Source: Candidatus Freyarchaeota archaeon (lineage in GTDB: Archaea; Asgardarchaeota; Jordiarchaeia; Jordiarchaeales; Jordiarchaeaceae). Taken from it: DNA of 64,000 nucleotides. This document shows positions 53,435 to 63,223 of the stretch, piece after piece. The notes beneath the pieces were generated by a model. It was not told where the DNA came from. It saw only the letters and a list, made by a program, of their open reading frames with translations, and made no database searches. The DNA lies in contig JAUQZE010000007.1 of NCBI GenBank assembly GCA_030587365.1, positions 110,907 to 174,906 on the forward strand, given 5' to 3'. A program made the translations under genes and the position numbers. Position 1 is the first letter of the stretch, and each line of letters starts with the position of its first letter.

Positions 53435-54190
53435 TTATTGTTCTCTTTTGCCTTTTATTCGTACTGTTCCACGGGTCTCTAGTGCGTGTAGGGTTTCGTA
53501 TACCCATAGCCAGCTTATGTTGAAGCCGGCGTTGTTTAGTCCTTCTCGTAGTTCGTCTATTGTTAGGTCTTGGTCCAGGTTTCTTAACATGAGGCGTGCG
53601 GCTCTGTTCCATACGCCTGACTTGTCTAATACGTTCTCTGGTGTTAACGGAGGGATGAGCTCATAGATTAGGGATTTTTGATATGCTTCGAGTTCCTCTT
53701 TAGCGAGTTCTCTTTCGGCTTCCTTAACCGTTTCTGCGGCTTCTGCTTTTTCTACTACTTTTACGGGGACTTCTGTTATGGCTTTAGGTGTAATTTCTTC
53801 AGTTACAACTTTTGGTGTTATTTCTGGTGGCTTGATTATTTCGGGTGCCATGTATTTGTCGAATTCATTTGCGTATCTTTTGATGAGGGATGATAGCATG
53901 ACTAGAGTTAAGCCTACGCGTTGTTGGGTCTGTACTGCCATTAGCATTTTTTCTGATGCGCGCATAACTATTACGGACTCATTTTCAGCTGCTAATGTTA
54001 TATTTGATCCGATGGTTAAGCCCGGGAAGCTTGGTTTAAAAAGCATGAGTCTCTGTTCGATGTTGCTTGATAAGTCAGAATACAGTATCTCGCCCTTCAT
54101 TGTGACTAGGGCTATTCCCTTATCGCTTATCGCCCCGAATGAGCGTAGCTCTCCCTTTAATCTGTTGACAAAGTCCGAGTTTCCAGACAT
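53435..54190 (-). CDS. Roadblock-like domain protein with C-terminal winged helix
   Basis: 251 residues from ATG 54190 (MSGNSDFVNRLKG), with AGGGGC upstream; the frame extends 17 codons further. Residues ~1-115 resemble a roadblock domain (DKGIALVTMKGEILYSDL, SVIVMRASEKMLMAVQTQ, LVMLSSLIKRYANEFDKY). A Val/Glu/Ala-rich linker (~120-175) is followed by a helical/winged-helix region ending in TRGTVRIKGKREQ. Likely a regulator coupled to GTPase signalling; speculative. Confidence 0.6.
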   Translation of the reverse strand: MSGNSDFVNRLKGELRSFGAISDKGIALVTMKGEILYSDLSSNIEQRLMLFKPSFPGLTIGSNITLAAENESVIVMRASEKMLMAVQTQQRVGLTLVMLSSLIKRYANEFDKYMAPEIIKPPEITPKVVTEEITPKAITEVPVKVVEKAEAAETVKEAERELAKEELEAYQKSLIYELIPPLTPENVLDKSGVWNRAARLMLRNLDQDLTIDELREGLNNAGFNISWLWVYETLHALETRGTVRIKGKREQ

Positions 54191-54491
54191 TTCAAAGCCC
54201 CTTAGACTTAAAAATACAATTTTGGATATTTGGTTTAACATTAAGCTTTAATTAATTTTATTATTGTAACCTTGTTTTTAAATAGTTTTTGAGACTACCT
54301 TAATTGTGAATATCTTTTAGGGCGAAGCTATCCTGATGATTTGTGACTATGCGAAAAAAGGAAGTGAGCCAGCACCAATCTTCTACATAGCTTTCAATGT
54401 ATATATAATGAGGGTAACCTATTCGGGTTTTCTGGGAGCGGTGGAGGAAGCCGCTCTTTTTAAAGTTTGGTTTTTCATAATAAAAAGTGTT

Positions 54492-55784
54492 TTACTCGAT
54501 CTTCTCAACCCTTTTCCTAGCGGTTGCCCCTCTTCCAAGTGCTTCGTGGGCGCGTGCAAGGTGGCCTGCCGCCAACGCAGCAATCAATGATATCTCTCCA
54601 GCGAGTGCGGCTGAACAAGCGATTTCGGCAAATTTTTTGGCAAGGGTGCCTGGAGGTTTTCCCTTTATGAAGCCTCCGCCGCAGTCCATTATGAAAAGAG
54701 CCTCCTGCATTTGACTCAGCCAGCAGCCGCCTCCGATTGTTCCGCATATCATTGAGGGGAGAGTCAGAGACGTGTATAAATCGCCGTCGTTGACCACTTC
54801 GGCTGTGACCATTCCCATGCTGGACTCGCCTATATGGGCTGCGTCTTGTCCTGTAGCAATCCACATGGCAGCGATTATATTTGCTACGTGGGAGTTGAAA
54901 CCATACGAGGCTGCCTGACCACTACCCACATATATCTTACGATAAACTACCTCAACCATTTTTTCGGCGGTGGTCTTCAACGTATCATGTATATAATTCC
55001 TTTTTAGAACCACTTCTGACTGTACCGTCTTGCCTCTACCCAGAATAAAGTTGAGGGCGTTTGGCTTTTTGTCAACACACATGTTACCGCTGAGTGCGAT
55101 TGTTTCCGCCCAGGGAAGATTCTCCTGGATAAAATCACACACAGCCTGAGATGCACTGGTAACCATATTCATCCCCATAGCGTCAGCAGTGTCTGCGAGC
55201 AGTCTAAGGAATACGTTTCTTCCGATTATCCAGTATTGGAAATCCAAGAGTTTCAGAAAGGGGTCTTCGCCTCTAAATACTTCGCGTATTTTTTCAAAGT
55301 TATCGTTTACCCATTTCACAAGTTTAGCCGCATGCTCGGTGTCGGGGACTATTATGCATGGTGCTCGGGTAATAGCGTTTTTGAGAACCAAGGCTTTTGA
55401 TCCACCACTCGCTGTGATTATACTGCATCCTCTGTTAACACTTGCTACCAGAGCTCCCTCTGTGGTGGCTAGAGGTATAAAGTATTCCCCGTCAGCTATT
55501 TCTCCCTTTATCTTTATTGGACCCGCGATTCCCAATGGTACCTGTTGAACCCCTATGGGAGCCTCGATGTTTCTTGACGCTGTTTGCTTCATGTCTATTG
55601 AGTAGGATCCGATGTGTTTGAGTTCTTTTCCGATTATTTTTTCTAGGGCTTTTCTTCTTATGGTTGTGGCTGTTTCTGTGTCCGTGTATTTTTCAACTTG
55701 GTAGAATTTGATTTCTCCTTTGATTAGCTTTTCAATCAGATCTTTTTCGGTTTGTTTTTCTTGAACCATTTCTATCCACTTCAA
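54492..55784 (-). CDS. hmgA: HMG-CoA reductase (class I)
   Basis: 430 residues. VPLGIAGPIKIKG, TEGALVASVNRG (catalytic Glu), the DAMGMNM cofactor loop, GTIGGGCWLSQM and the C-terminal GHLARAHEALGRG (catalytic His) are all present. NADPH-dependent reduction of HMG-CoA to mevalonate. The TTG start at 55784 overlaps the stop of the AcnX small-subunit gene (TTGA); ATG 55769 is an alternative. Last gene of the mevalonate operon. Confidence 0.96.
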   Translation of the reverse strand: MKWIEMVQEKQTEKDLIEKLIKGEIKFYQVEKYTDTETATTIRRKALEKIIGKELKHIGSYSIDMKQTASRNIEAPIGVQQVPLGIAGPIKIKGEIADGEYFIPLATTEGALVASVNRGCSIITASGGSKALVLKNAITRAPCIIVPDTEHAAKLVKWVNDNFEKIREVFRGEDPFLKLLDFQYWIIGRNVFLRLLADTADAMGMNMVTSASQAVCDFIQENLPWAETIALSGNMCVDKKPNALNFILGRGKTVQSEVVLKRNYIHDTLKTTAEKMVEVVYRKIYVGSGQAASYGFNSHVANIIAAMWIATGQDAAHIGESSMGMVTAEVVNDGDLYTSLTLPSMICGTIGGGCWLSQMQEALFIMDCGGGFIKGKPPGTLAKKFAEIACSAALAGEISLIAALAAGHLARAHEALGRGATARKRVEKIE

Positions 55785-56206
55785 TCTTCTCTTTTTTCGA
55801 TTTCAACTATTCCCTTTTCGCTATCTACAACTACTTTATCGCCGTCTTTTATTATGCTAAGGGGATCCTGTTCTAGTCTGTGGACTAGTGGGATTTCTCC
55901 GATAACCGCTCCTACTAGTGTTACGGTGTCAGATTCCCTTTGAATAATTGCCTTGGGCGCTAAGCCCTTATTCGCTAGGTTGATTAGCACGTAGGAGCCT
56001 ACTGTTGAACCTACTCCGGTGCTGAATACTAGTATTTTTCCTTTGATGTTTTTTCCCGCTAGTTCGTGTCCTTTTTGTATAACCCTTCCTGTGTTCGGGT
56101 CTATAAATCCAAGGAAGGATATGGGCATCTGAGTTACGAGTGCTTCTCCTTCCACTCTGGGCTGTTTTAATCCCCTTAGTCCTTCTCCCTTTATTGTTAT
56201 CTTCAT
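55781..56206 (-). CDS. Phosphomevalonate dehydratase small subunit (AcnX-S, DUF126)
   Basis: 141 residues. GGTG-like swivelling domain: VEGEALVTQMPISFLGFIDPNTGRVI, GHELAGKNIKGKILVFSTGVGSTVGSYVLINLANKGLAPKAI and GEIPLVHRL. It pairs with the large subunit, whose stop is next to this start. Together they dehydrate mevalonate 5-phosphate to trans-anhydromevalonate 5-phosphate in the archaeal mevalonate pathway. Confidence 0.93.
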   Translation of the reverse strand: MKITIKGEGLRGLKQPRVEGEALVTQMPISFLGFIDPNTGRVIQKGHELAGKNIKGKILVFSTGVGSTVGSYVLINLANKGLAPKAIIQRESDTVTLVGAVIGEIPLVHRLEQDPLSIIKDGDKVVVDSEKGIVEIEKRED

Positions 56207-57394
56207 TTAGACCTTTTCCCCCATGGCTATTTTCAAGCAGTCTTCAAGGGATCCCGCTGTGGATTCTATTTTACTCATTGTTGGAAGATAGTGAGCTGCC
56301 TTAAGGGAATCCGTTAGAGATAAATCGAATTCAGGTATGGGACAGACAACGGGACAGGTATCACAAAAAATTTTAGCTCCCATCCTCTCTATTCTTTGAA
56401 CGTATCCCATTGATTCTGCTACAAGTCTGATGGGTCTAGAAGTAAAAATCCAGAGTTTGGTTCTGTTGGAGATTGGAGATACGAGTAGTTCCGAAATCCT
56501 CTTAATAGTGCTTATTGATGCATGAGGGCAACCTATCATAACAATATCTGGCTGGGATGTTGGAGCAAAATCTTCTTTGAGTTCTTTTAGATTCCTCTGA
56601 TCCATTACTATTTTCTCAAGTTTTTTTTCTTCGAATTTCCCCCCTGTGTATTCATTAATATAGAATAGAGCTATGGAACCAGAGGCAGCCATAGCTGCTG
56701 ACATTTGCTTGGCTTGCTGGATATCTATACTTGAAACTTTTTGTAAAAGTGGAATTTTTGAGCTAAAATTTTTTCCGATACTGTATCCCACCAAACCGTA
56801 ATCCGTAGGGTTGGTGAGTTTTGCTTCTATTTCTACCACAACCTCGGGAATTCTGTTTTCAGGTAGATGTAATCCATATTCAGGAGTTTTTCCGAGTATT
56901 GCTGAGGCTAGAGCGGAAAGCCCGCTTTCTCTATTTGTATGTGTTCCGAAAAATGAGTTCATGAAGGTTACAGCTGAGGACTCTGAGAAGGATATATGAT
57001 CACCGATTTTCGCAACATTACCTAGCTCGTAAGGGATGCAGCTGCATAAATCAAGAATACCTATGGATTGGTACATTTTTATTATTCGGTTCTGTTTTGC
57101 GGCGAAGTCATCTTTTATACTCATTTCTTTCCATTTTAATCGATCCATCCCACTGGGATTAAGGGTGGAAACTACTTCTGTTTTGGGTTCGCTTTTTACA
57201 AAATTTTCCAAAACTTCTATTAATGCATCCCCTCCCGTTTTGTATGAGACACCCGAAACATGTGCAGATTCAACTTTGATTAATTTCTCCGCGTGGAAGA
57301 AGTCTCCGAGAGCACAAAGTATTTTCATAGCAAGTCTTTTTGCTTCACCGGATTCGCCTTGAAGTATTTTTTCTTCTTCCTTACTGAGATACAT
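56207..57394 (-). CDS. Phosphomevalonate dehydratase large subunit (AcnX-L)
   Basis: About 395 residues from ATG 57394 (MYLSKEEEKILQG, after GAGGATT); the frame is open 10 codons further. Aconitase-X domain: LCSCIPYELGNVAKIGDHISFSESSAVTFMNSFFG, the cluster cysteines around IGCPHASISTIKRISELL and FCDTCPVVCPIPEFDLS, and a C-terminal amphipathic helix. Needs an Fe-S cluster. Overlaps the end of the decarboxylase gene by 14 nt. Confidence 0.93.
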   Translation of the reverse strand: MYLSKEEEKILQGESGEAKRLAMKILCALGDFFHAEKLIKVESAHVSGVSYKTGGDALIEVLENFVKSEPKTEVVSTLNPSGMDRLKWKEMSIKDDFAAKQNRIIKMYQSIGILDLCSCIPYELGNVAKIGDHISFSESSAVTFMNSFFGTHTNRESGLSALASAILGKTPEYGLHLPENRIPEVVVEIEAKLTNPTDYGLVGYSIGKNFSSKIPLLQKVSSIDIQQAKQMSAAMAASGSIALFYINEYTGGKFEEKKLEKIVMDQRNLKELKEDFAPTSQPDIVMIGCPHASISTIKRISELLVSPISNRTKLWIFTSRPIRLVAESMGYVQRIERMGAKIFCDTCPVVCPIPEFDLSLTDSLKAAHYLPTMSKIESTAGSLEDCLKIAMGEKV

Positions 57395-58679
57395 AATCCT
57401 CAACCCTGATTGTGTCTTCCCCAAGGATCTTAACGGGAATAAAATGCGATCTGTCCTTATCGGAAGGTATTGTGGCGTCGATTCCCACTTTGGTTGTTTC
57501 GCGGGTTACTTGGTTTGCTGAAGGATCAAGCGACGAACCTTTATCCTTTTTTAATACAAGGTCTTTTGATGCTTGGAATCTTGTGGCGATGGCGTATTCT
57601 ACGGAGTTCAAATCATAAATGTCTATATCCTCATCTACTATGATCACATGTTTCATGGATTTGTGCGCTCTAAACGCGGCTTCGATTGCGTTTTTTCCAT
57701 CCTCCGGATTCTTCTTGCGGATTTGAACTATTCCATGGAGCCATGAGCAGCCGCCGGGGGTTATTAATACCTTTTTACATTCACAAACCTTATTCACCTC
57801 GTTAAAAATGGCGGGTTCCCTCGGCATACCCATAAGAAGTTTATGATCAAGCCCTCCCGGAAGTAGGGCCTGATAAATGGGATTCTTAGCGTGTGTAAAA
57901 TGTTTAATCTCAACCACTGGTTGCTTCCTAATAATATCATAAGTACTGGTTAAATCGAGAAAAGGTCCTTCGTCCACTAGTTCACTAGTAATTCTCCCTT
58001 CAAGCACCATTTCGCAGTCCGCCGGTACCTCCAAGTCTACTTTTTTACACTTAACCAGTTTTAGTTCTTTTAGACTATTCGCGATCTCCAATTCATCTAC
58101 GGTTATGTCTAAGGAAGTAGAGGCTGCTAATAGTAAAGAGGGGTGATTTCCAATACAAATTGCAACTTCCAATTCTCCCCCGGCTCTTTTCAAATAGACA
58201 TCCGTATCTCTTTCTTCCACAATCCTTGTAGCGAATCTTTTATCATCCAATTTCATAAGTCTGTGAAAAGAAGCGTTCCTTCCAAACTCAGGGTCACGAA
58301 TTATGAACACTCCGGCGGTAATGTAAGGGCCTCCGTCGCCTGCAGTATGAGTGAGTATTGGTAGATTGTTCAAATTCAACTTTTCCGTTACTTCTTGGCA
58401 CCTACCATTCTTAACTATTTCTGGTTCACTCCTTTTCTTAAAGGCTTCAGCCAATCTGAATAACAGCTCTTCCTTTCTCACATTTAATGACAGGGCTAAA
58501 AGATCTCTACTTGAGCAAATGTTTCCAACTACCCTGTACGATGAGCCCTCAACCAGGTTAAATATAACGGGTCTTCCGTCCAATTTTTCCAAAAGGGCGG
58601 GAATTTCATAGGTAGATACCCTTTTATTAACTTCAATGAGCATACCGTGGGCCTTAAGATCCACTAGAAATTCTCTCAA
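57381..58679 (-). CDS. UbiD-family trans-anhydromevalonate phosphate decarboxylase
   Basis: 432 residues. UbiD-type motifs: GDGGPYITAGVFIIRDPEFG, FHRLMKLDDKRFATRIVEERD, MVLEGRITSELVDEGPFLDLTSTYD, LPGGLDHKLLMGMPREPAIF and the C-terminal SNQVTRETTKVGIDATIP with conserved Glu/Arg residues for prenyl-FMN chemistry. The context among AcnX and HMGR assigns it to trans-anhydromevalonate phosphate, giving isopentenyl phosphate. UbiX at 7417 would supply the cofactor. Confidence 0.93.
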   Translation of the reverse strand: MREFLVDLKAHGMLIEVNKRVSTYEIPALLEKLDGRPVIFNLVEGSSYRVVGNICSSRDLLALSLNVRKEELLFRLAEAFKKRSEPEIVKNGRCQEVTEKLNLNNLPILTHTAGDGGPYITAGVFIIRDPEFGRNASFHRLMKLDDKRFATRIVEERDTDVYLKRAGGELEVAICIGNHPSLLLAASTSLDITVDELEIANSLKELKLVKCKKVDLEVPADCEMVLEGRITSELVDEGPFLDLTSTYDIIRKQPVVEIKHFTHAKNPIYQALLPGGLDHKLLMGMPREPAIFNEVNKVCECKKVLITPGGCSWLHGIVQIRKKNPEDGKNAIEAAFRAHKSMKHVIIVDEDIDIYDLNSVEYAIATRFQASKDLVLKKDKGSSLDPSANQVTRETTKVGIDATIPSDKDRSHFIPVKILGEDTIRVEDYVSQ

Positions 58680-58791
58680 AAATAACAGTCTCCTTACGTA
58701 TCATCATCGATTATAAAAGGAATGTACCATTTAATCTTTTTGACCCACATCACCTAGACATAAAGAAAACAAAAAAAGATGTATTTAAAAT

Positions 58792-59238
58792 TTAAACTGA
58801 ATCATATTGAAGAATCGGTTTCTTGTCAGTATTCTTCTTTAAATTCTTTAACACTGGACGGAACTTGTATGAGTAATAAATTATTCCATCTCTACCATCT
58901 TCATTTATCTTTCTAATTACGGCTTCTACGTCCATTCCAAGGGTTATGTTTTCTGGTTTACAGTCCGTGAGCTGAGTGGTTATGTGTGTTCCATCTTCTA
59001 GTTGTACTAGGGCAATTATGTATGGTTTAAATATTTCAAAGTGTGATGGGACTGTATGCATAACAGTGTAAGTTATAATTTTTCCACTCTTGGGCAAAGT
59101 CACACTTGTCATCTGATTCGAATTACAGATGGGGCAGATGTCTCTAGGGGGAAAGCAAACTTTTCCACACTGAGAACACCTTTTACCCTCCAGCCGGTAA
59201 CGTTGAGGGAGTTCTCTCCAAAACTTGGAAACATGCAT
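58792..59238 (-). CDS. DUF35 OB-fold/zinc-ribbon acyl-CoA-binding bridge protein
   Basis: 148 residues. Zinc ribbon CSQCGKVCFPPRDICPIC (C21, C24, C35, C38) is followed by an OB fold (GKIITYTVMHTVPSHFEIFKPYIIALVQLEDG). This is the DUF35 member of the thiolase-HMGCS-DUF35 complex, which channels acetoacetyl-CoA between the two enzymes in archaea. It lies 14 nt downstream of the thiolase gene. Confidence 0.93.
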   Translation of the reverse strand: MHVSKFWRELPQRYRLEGKRCSQCGKVCFPPRDICPICNSNQMTSVTLPKSGKIITYTVMHTVPSHFEIFKPYIIALVQLEDGTHITTQLTDCKPENITLGMDVEAVIRKINEDGRDGIIYYSYKFRPVLKNLKKNTDKKPILQYDSV

Positions 59239-59252
59239 TAAACGTCCCCCGC

Positions 59253-60404
59253 TTAACCCCTAAGAATGTGTACATAAGACGAGGCGCCGAAGCCGCTTAT
59301 GTTATTTGTAAGTCCTGTTTCTGCACCCGGAACCTGTCTGGCTCCAGCTTGTCCACGAAGTTGGAGTACAACCTCGGCCATCTGATAAACCCCCGTGGCT
59401 CCAATGGGATGCCCTCTAGCCTTTAATCCCCCAGAAGGATTCACGGGTAAAGGACCGTCCAAACTAATTAATCCCTCATCAATTGCTTGACCCGTAGCGC
59501 CTTTTTCTACGAAGCCCAGATCTTCAATCGTTAAAAATGCTGTTATTGAAAACGAGTCATGTATCTCCATTAGGTCCACCTTTCCGGGTGTTATTCCCGC
59601 CATCCTGTAAGCGTCTCTTGCCGAATCTCTGATAGCCTTAAGAGAAAGAAAGTCGTCTCTCGTGTGGAAGATAAAGGTATCCATACCATGCCCTGCGCCT
59701 ATAATCTCTACGGGGGAAGAGGTGAATTTTTTCGCGTATTCTTCTGGGCACAGAATTAAGGCTGCAGCACCATCACCAAGAGGCGCGCAATCCATTAAGT
59801 GTATGGGTTCCGCCACTGGGTTTGAATTCATTGCTTTATCCATCGAAGTTTTGAATGGAAACTGGGCGTAGGGATTTTTTGAGGCGTTATCATGCATTTG
59901 AACAGAGAATTTTGCGAAGGGCTCTCTACCAACGTCAAATGTGTTCATGTAAAGTCTCATCACCATTGCGTTAATTCCCACTAGAGAGAGGCCTAAAAAG
60001 GCTTCATACTCCTGATCTGTTACCGTTGAAACAATCGAAGTGGCATCACAAGTGGAGGTGTCCATCATTTTTTCTACACCCCCCACCAACACAAAATCGT
60101 GGGACCCTGAAGCCACAGCCTTAAATCCATTGTAAATAGCCCCAGCCCCAGATGCGCATCCTTCCTCGATTCTGGTTGCCGGAATTCCATTCAGACCCGC
60201 AAAATCGGATAATAGAGCTGCTATGTTCTCCTGATTATTAAACTGGCCGGCAGACATATTACCAACGTAAAGTGCGTCAATTTTAGGATTTCCGGCGTCT
60301 TCAAGTGCGCTTCTTACCGCTTTTGAAAAAAGTGAACGCAGTGATTCGCTGAATAGATGACCAACTTTCGTCATTCCAACTCCGATAATTGCTACTTTTC
60401 TCAT
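59253..60404 (-). CDS. Acetyl-CoA C-acetyltransferase (thiolase)
   Basis: 383 residues from ATG 60404, with GAGGGTG 8 nt upstream. Nucleophile Cys83 in EEGCASGAGAIYNG, the KVDLMEIHDSFSI motif, and NPSGGLKARGHPIGATGVYQM. Condenses two acetyl-CoA to acetoacetyl-CoA; works with the DUF35 and HMGS neighbours. The archaeal SCP2-thiolase type lacks the usual second catalytic Cys near the C-terminus, as here. Confidence 0.94.
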   Translation of the reverse strand: MRKVAIIGVGMTKVGHLFSESLRSLFSKAVRSALEDAGNPKIDALYVGNMSAGQFNNQENIAALLSDFAGLNGIPATRIEEGCASGAGAIYNGFKAVASGSHDFVLVGGVEKMMDTSTCDATSIVSTVTDQEYEAFLGLSLVGINAMVMRLYMNTFDVGREPFAKFSVQMHDNASKNPYAQFPFKTSMDKAMNSNPVAEPIHLMDCAPLGDGAAALILCPEEYAKKFTSSPVEIIGAGHGMDTFIFHTRDDFLSLKAIRDSARDAYRMAGITPGKVDLMEIHDSFSITAFLTIEDLGFVEKGATGQAIDEGLISLDGPLPVNPSGGLKARGHPIGATGVYQMAEVVLQLRGQAGARQVPGAETGLTNNISGFGASSYVHILRG

Positions 60405-60423
60405 GACCAATACACCCTCTTTC

Positions 60424-61494
60424 TTAACGTTTTGCTTCTAATCCAATTATCATCCTACGCCATTTAGCGTAACACGAATAATCCACGTACTCCTTTCTAT
60501 CAATATAATCTTGAACCGTGGGAGCCAATTCACGCTTATCTTCAATCGCATCTTGAGCGACTATATAGAAGGCATCGCTCCCAGCACCCGACCCGTAGGA
60601 GACAACTAGTATGTTGTCCCCTGGTTTAGCATTGTCCAGCACCGCTGATAAACCTAAAGGAATGCAACCAGAGTAAGTGTTACCTATCGTATTTACTAGC
60701 ATTCCCACTCTGATCTGTTCAGAGACGAACCCTAACTCCTTCGCTACTTTTTCGGGGAATTTCCCATTAGGCTGGTGGAAGATAGCATGCTGGAAATCTT
60801 GAGGTTTCATGTCCAACTCCTTAATTAATTGTTTCCCTGCATTAATCACATGGTGGAAGTATGCTTGTCCGGTAAATACGCCGCCATGCTTAGGATAGGG
60901 TTGTTCAGAACGCCGCCAAAAATCAGGTGTGTCTGTAACGTAAGAACTTGAGGCGTTTATAGAGGCGGCGGCCTTTCCATCTAATTTACCTATAATGAAT
61001 GCAGCGCCTCCAGCCGCAGTCGCGTATTCTAAATCATCACCAGGAGCGCTCTGAGCTACATCCGCACCAATGGCTATACCGTACTTTATCATACCCGAGG
61101 AAACCAACCCCATGCAGAACTGGATTGCCTCAGTGCCTGCTTTACAGGCAAACTCTAAATCCGCTGCCAGTATATTTGGGGTGGTTCCTATAACCTCGGC
61201 AACAGTACAACCTGTAGGCTTGACTGCGTACGGTGGAGATTCGGATCCCGCGAGCACAGCCCCGAGCTCACTGGACTCTATCTGGGCTCTTTTTATCGCG
61301 TTTTGAGCAGCCTCTATAGCAATCGTGGTTGTATCTTCGTCGGGACCCGCGACTGCTTTTTCTTCTACCCCTAATCCTTCAGTGTATCTCTCTAGGTATG
61401 TTCCCCACACTGTTGCGATAGTTTCCACTTTGATTCTGTACTGGGGTAGGTACGCGCCCCAACCGATTATACCCACTGGCTGCTTTGGTATCAT
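60424..61494 (-). CDS. Hydroxymethylglutaryl-CoA synthase
   Basis: 356 residues from ATG 61494 (MIPKQPVGIIGWGAYLPQYRIK). Catalytic Cys117 in LEFACKAGTEAIQF, His in AIFHQPNGKFPEKV, and an upstream Glu in GSESPPYAVKP. First gene of the mevalonate operon. It makes HMG-CoA from acetoacetyl-CoA and acetyl-CoA. Normal archaeal length (~350). Confidence 0.96.
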   Translation of the reverse strand: MIPKQPVGIIGWGAYLPQYRIKVETIATVWGTYLERYTEGLGVEEKAVAGPDEDTTTIAIEAAQNAIKRAQIESSELGAVLAGSESPPYAVKPTGCTVAEVIGTTPNILAADLEFACKAGTEAIQFCMGLVSSGMIKYGIAIGADVAQSAPGDDLEYATAAGGAAFIIGKLDGKAAASINASSSYVTDTPDFWRRSEQPYPKHGGVFTGQAYFHHVINAGKQLIKELDMKPQDFQHAIFHQPNGKFPEKVAKELGFVSEQIRVGMLVNTIGNTYSGCIPLGLSAVLDNAKPGDNILVVSYGSGAGSDAFYIVAQDAIEDKRELAPTVQDYIDRKEYVDYSCYAKWRRMIIGLEAKR

Positions 61495-61518
61495 CAATCT
61501 GGTTAACCTCAAGATCAA

Positions 61519-61991
61519 AAACTGTTGAAGAATAAATTCTAAGAGTGCTGTCTTAGTAGTAGCTAAGACCTCGAAGTAGAGTATTTAAACGTTATGTATT
61601 AGTTCAATATCGCATCGACAATTTTAGCATTTAATCTTCAATAATCAATATTTGCGTACATAATGGTCATAGCACGCAAATTTGACTAAAGTTTTAAAAA
61701 TACACCCTTTTATACCGTTATTTTAGCATTTTTTTAGCATTTACATGTTAAAAATTGAGACTTTAATTCCATTATCCTTAAATACTGTCAAGCTGTATAA
61801 ATCCAAAAAATTAAGACCTTTTCCATCTTGGAATCAAAATTGGAAACAATATAAGATAAGAAAAGAGTATATTCTATTTCAATTTTGACGAACTGCTTAG
61901 CCTTCCTTGAAGTAAAGGTTAAATATTTTAGATACAAAGCCAAAGAAAATTTTAAGACAACAGTATCAACAGTATTTAGGAAGAGATCAAT
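61519..61991. promoter_or_regulatory. Divergent promoter region of mevalonate operon and GGPP synthase
   Basis: About 470 AT-rich bases. A TATA-like GTTTAAATAC on the minus strand (~61580-61590) fits the HMGS operon, and GGTTAAATATTTT (~61917-61929) on the plus strand fits GGPP synthase. No gene is supported here. Confidence 0.45.
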
Positions 61992-63056
61992 TTGGAATTC
62001 ACCCAAGTAGTAGAAAATCTATCAAAAAAAGTCAATCAGGTTTTAACTTCGTTCTTAGACAGAAAAATTGCAACGGCGCCTTTTCCCGACCACAAGATAT
62101 ACTACTCGAATATTAAAGAGTTTATTTTAAGAGGGGGAAAAAAACTCAGACCAATTTCTCTAATTCAAGCTTATCGAGGGGTAGCGGATTCTAATGAGAA
62201 GATATTTCTCCCTTCTATTTCCGTGGAGTTACTTCACAACGCCACACTAATTCATGATGACCTCATAGACCACGATGAGCTTCGTAGGAACGGACCTACT
62301 TTCCATGTAAATTATAGGGAATGGTATAGGAGAGAGGTATCATCGGACGGAAAAGCCGAAGACTTTGGGAACACTATGGCTATTTTGGGAGGAAATACAA
62401 CTTATAATTTAGGTATTGAAGCCCTTCTTTCTTCCAAGTTTCCTCATAATCTTATTTGTGAGGCTATCAACCTCTACCAAAATGTTTTCCAGGAACTAAT
62501 TGAGGGAGTCATGTTCGAGAGCTTGATTCAGAGAAGAGACAACGTAACCATGGATGAGTATTTGAAAATGATAAAAATGAAAACTTCTGCTCTACTAGAG
62601 AAGTCTATACAAATTGGAGCAGTGCTTGGAGGAGCTACATCAAATCAAATTAAGGCGTTAAAGGAATATGCGGTGTTAGTAGGCCAAGCCTTTCAAATTC
62701 AGGATGACGTACTAGGAACTTTCGGGGCGGAATCGGATACTGGAAAACCTACGGATGGGGATATTAAAGAGGGTAAAAGAACGGTTTTAGTCGTTCAAAC
62801 TTTTAACAACGCTTCCCCTAAAGAACTAAATGTTCTCAGGAAGATACTCGGCAATTCGAACGCAAATCCAAGTGAGGTTGAAAGAGTTAGAAAAATATTT
62901 CAAGAAACCGGAGCTCTTGAAAACTCTAAAAAAATAGCATTGCAGCTAAAGGAAGAAGCCAAGAAAAGATTACTTAAAGCTAAACCACCATTGAATAATG
63001 AGCCCCAGCAATTTTTCCTAAATCTGGCGGATTTCGTAGTAAGCAGGATTTACTAA
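61992..63056 (+). CDS. Geranylgeranyl diphosphate synthase (trans-polyprenyl synthase)
   Basis: 354 residues from TTG 61992. The first aspartate-rich motif DDLIDHDELRRNGP (DDxxD at ~89-93) and the second QIQDDVLGTFG (DDxxG form) are complete, along with GGKKLRP for substrate binding. Makes the C20 chain for archaeal lipids from IPP, so it uses the product of the divergent mevalonate cluster. Product length beyond C20 cannot be excluded. Confidence 0.93.
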   Translation: MEFTQVVENLSKKVNQVLTSFLDRKIATAPFPDHKIYYSNIKEFILRGGKKLRPISLIQAYRGVADSNEKIFLPSISVELLHNATLIHDDLIDHDELRRNGPTFHVNYREWYRREVSSDGKAEDFGNTMAILGGNTTYNLGIEALLSSKFPHNLICEAINLYQNVFQELIEGVMFESLIQRRDNVTMDEYLKMIKMKTSALLEKSIQIGAVLGGATSNQIKALKEYAVLVGQAFQIQDDVLGTFGAESDTGKPTDGDIKEGKRTVLVVQTFNNASPKELNVLRKILGNSNANPSEVERVRKIFQETGALENSKKIALQLKEEAKKRLLKAKPPLNNEPQQFFLNLADFVVSRIY

Positions 63057-63223
63057 ATAACCAAAATTTAAGTTCGAATTTTTTTAAAAAAATTTGTAAC
63101 GCTTCTTGGAAGAATGAAATAACTTTCTTGGAACCCGTTTCCTGACAAATAAGATATTGGGAACTTTTTTCCTTCCCTTTATATTGATTTCATATGCTTT
63201 TTTAGACATAATAAAATAATTTT

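Noticed and set aside
61788..62006. 72-residue minus-strand frame overlapping the GGPP synthase start
   Set aside because: Sits in the divergent promoter region and has no motif or SD.
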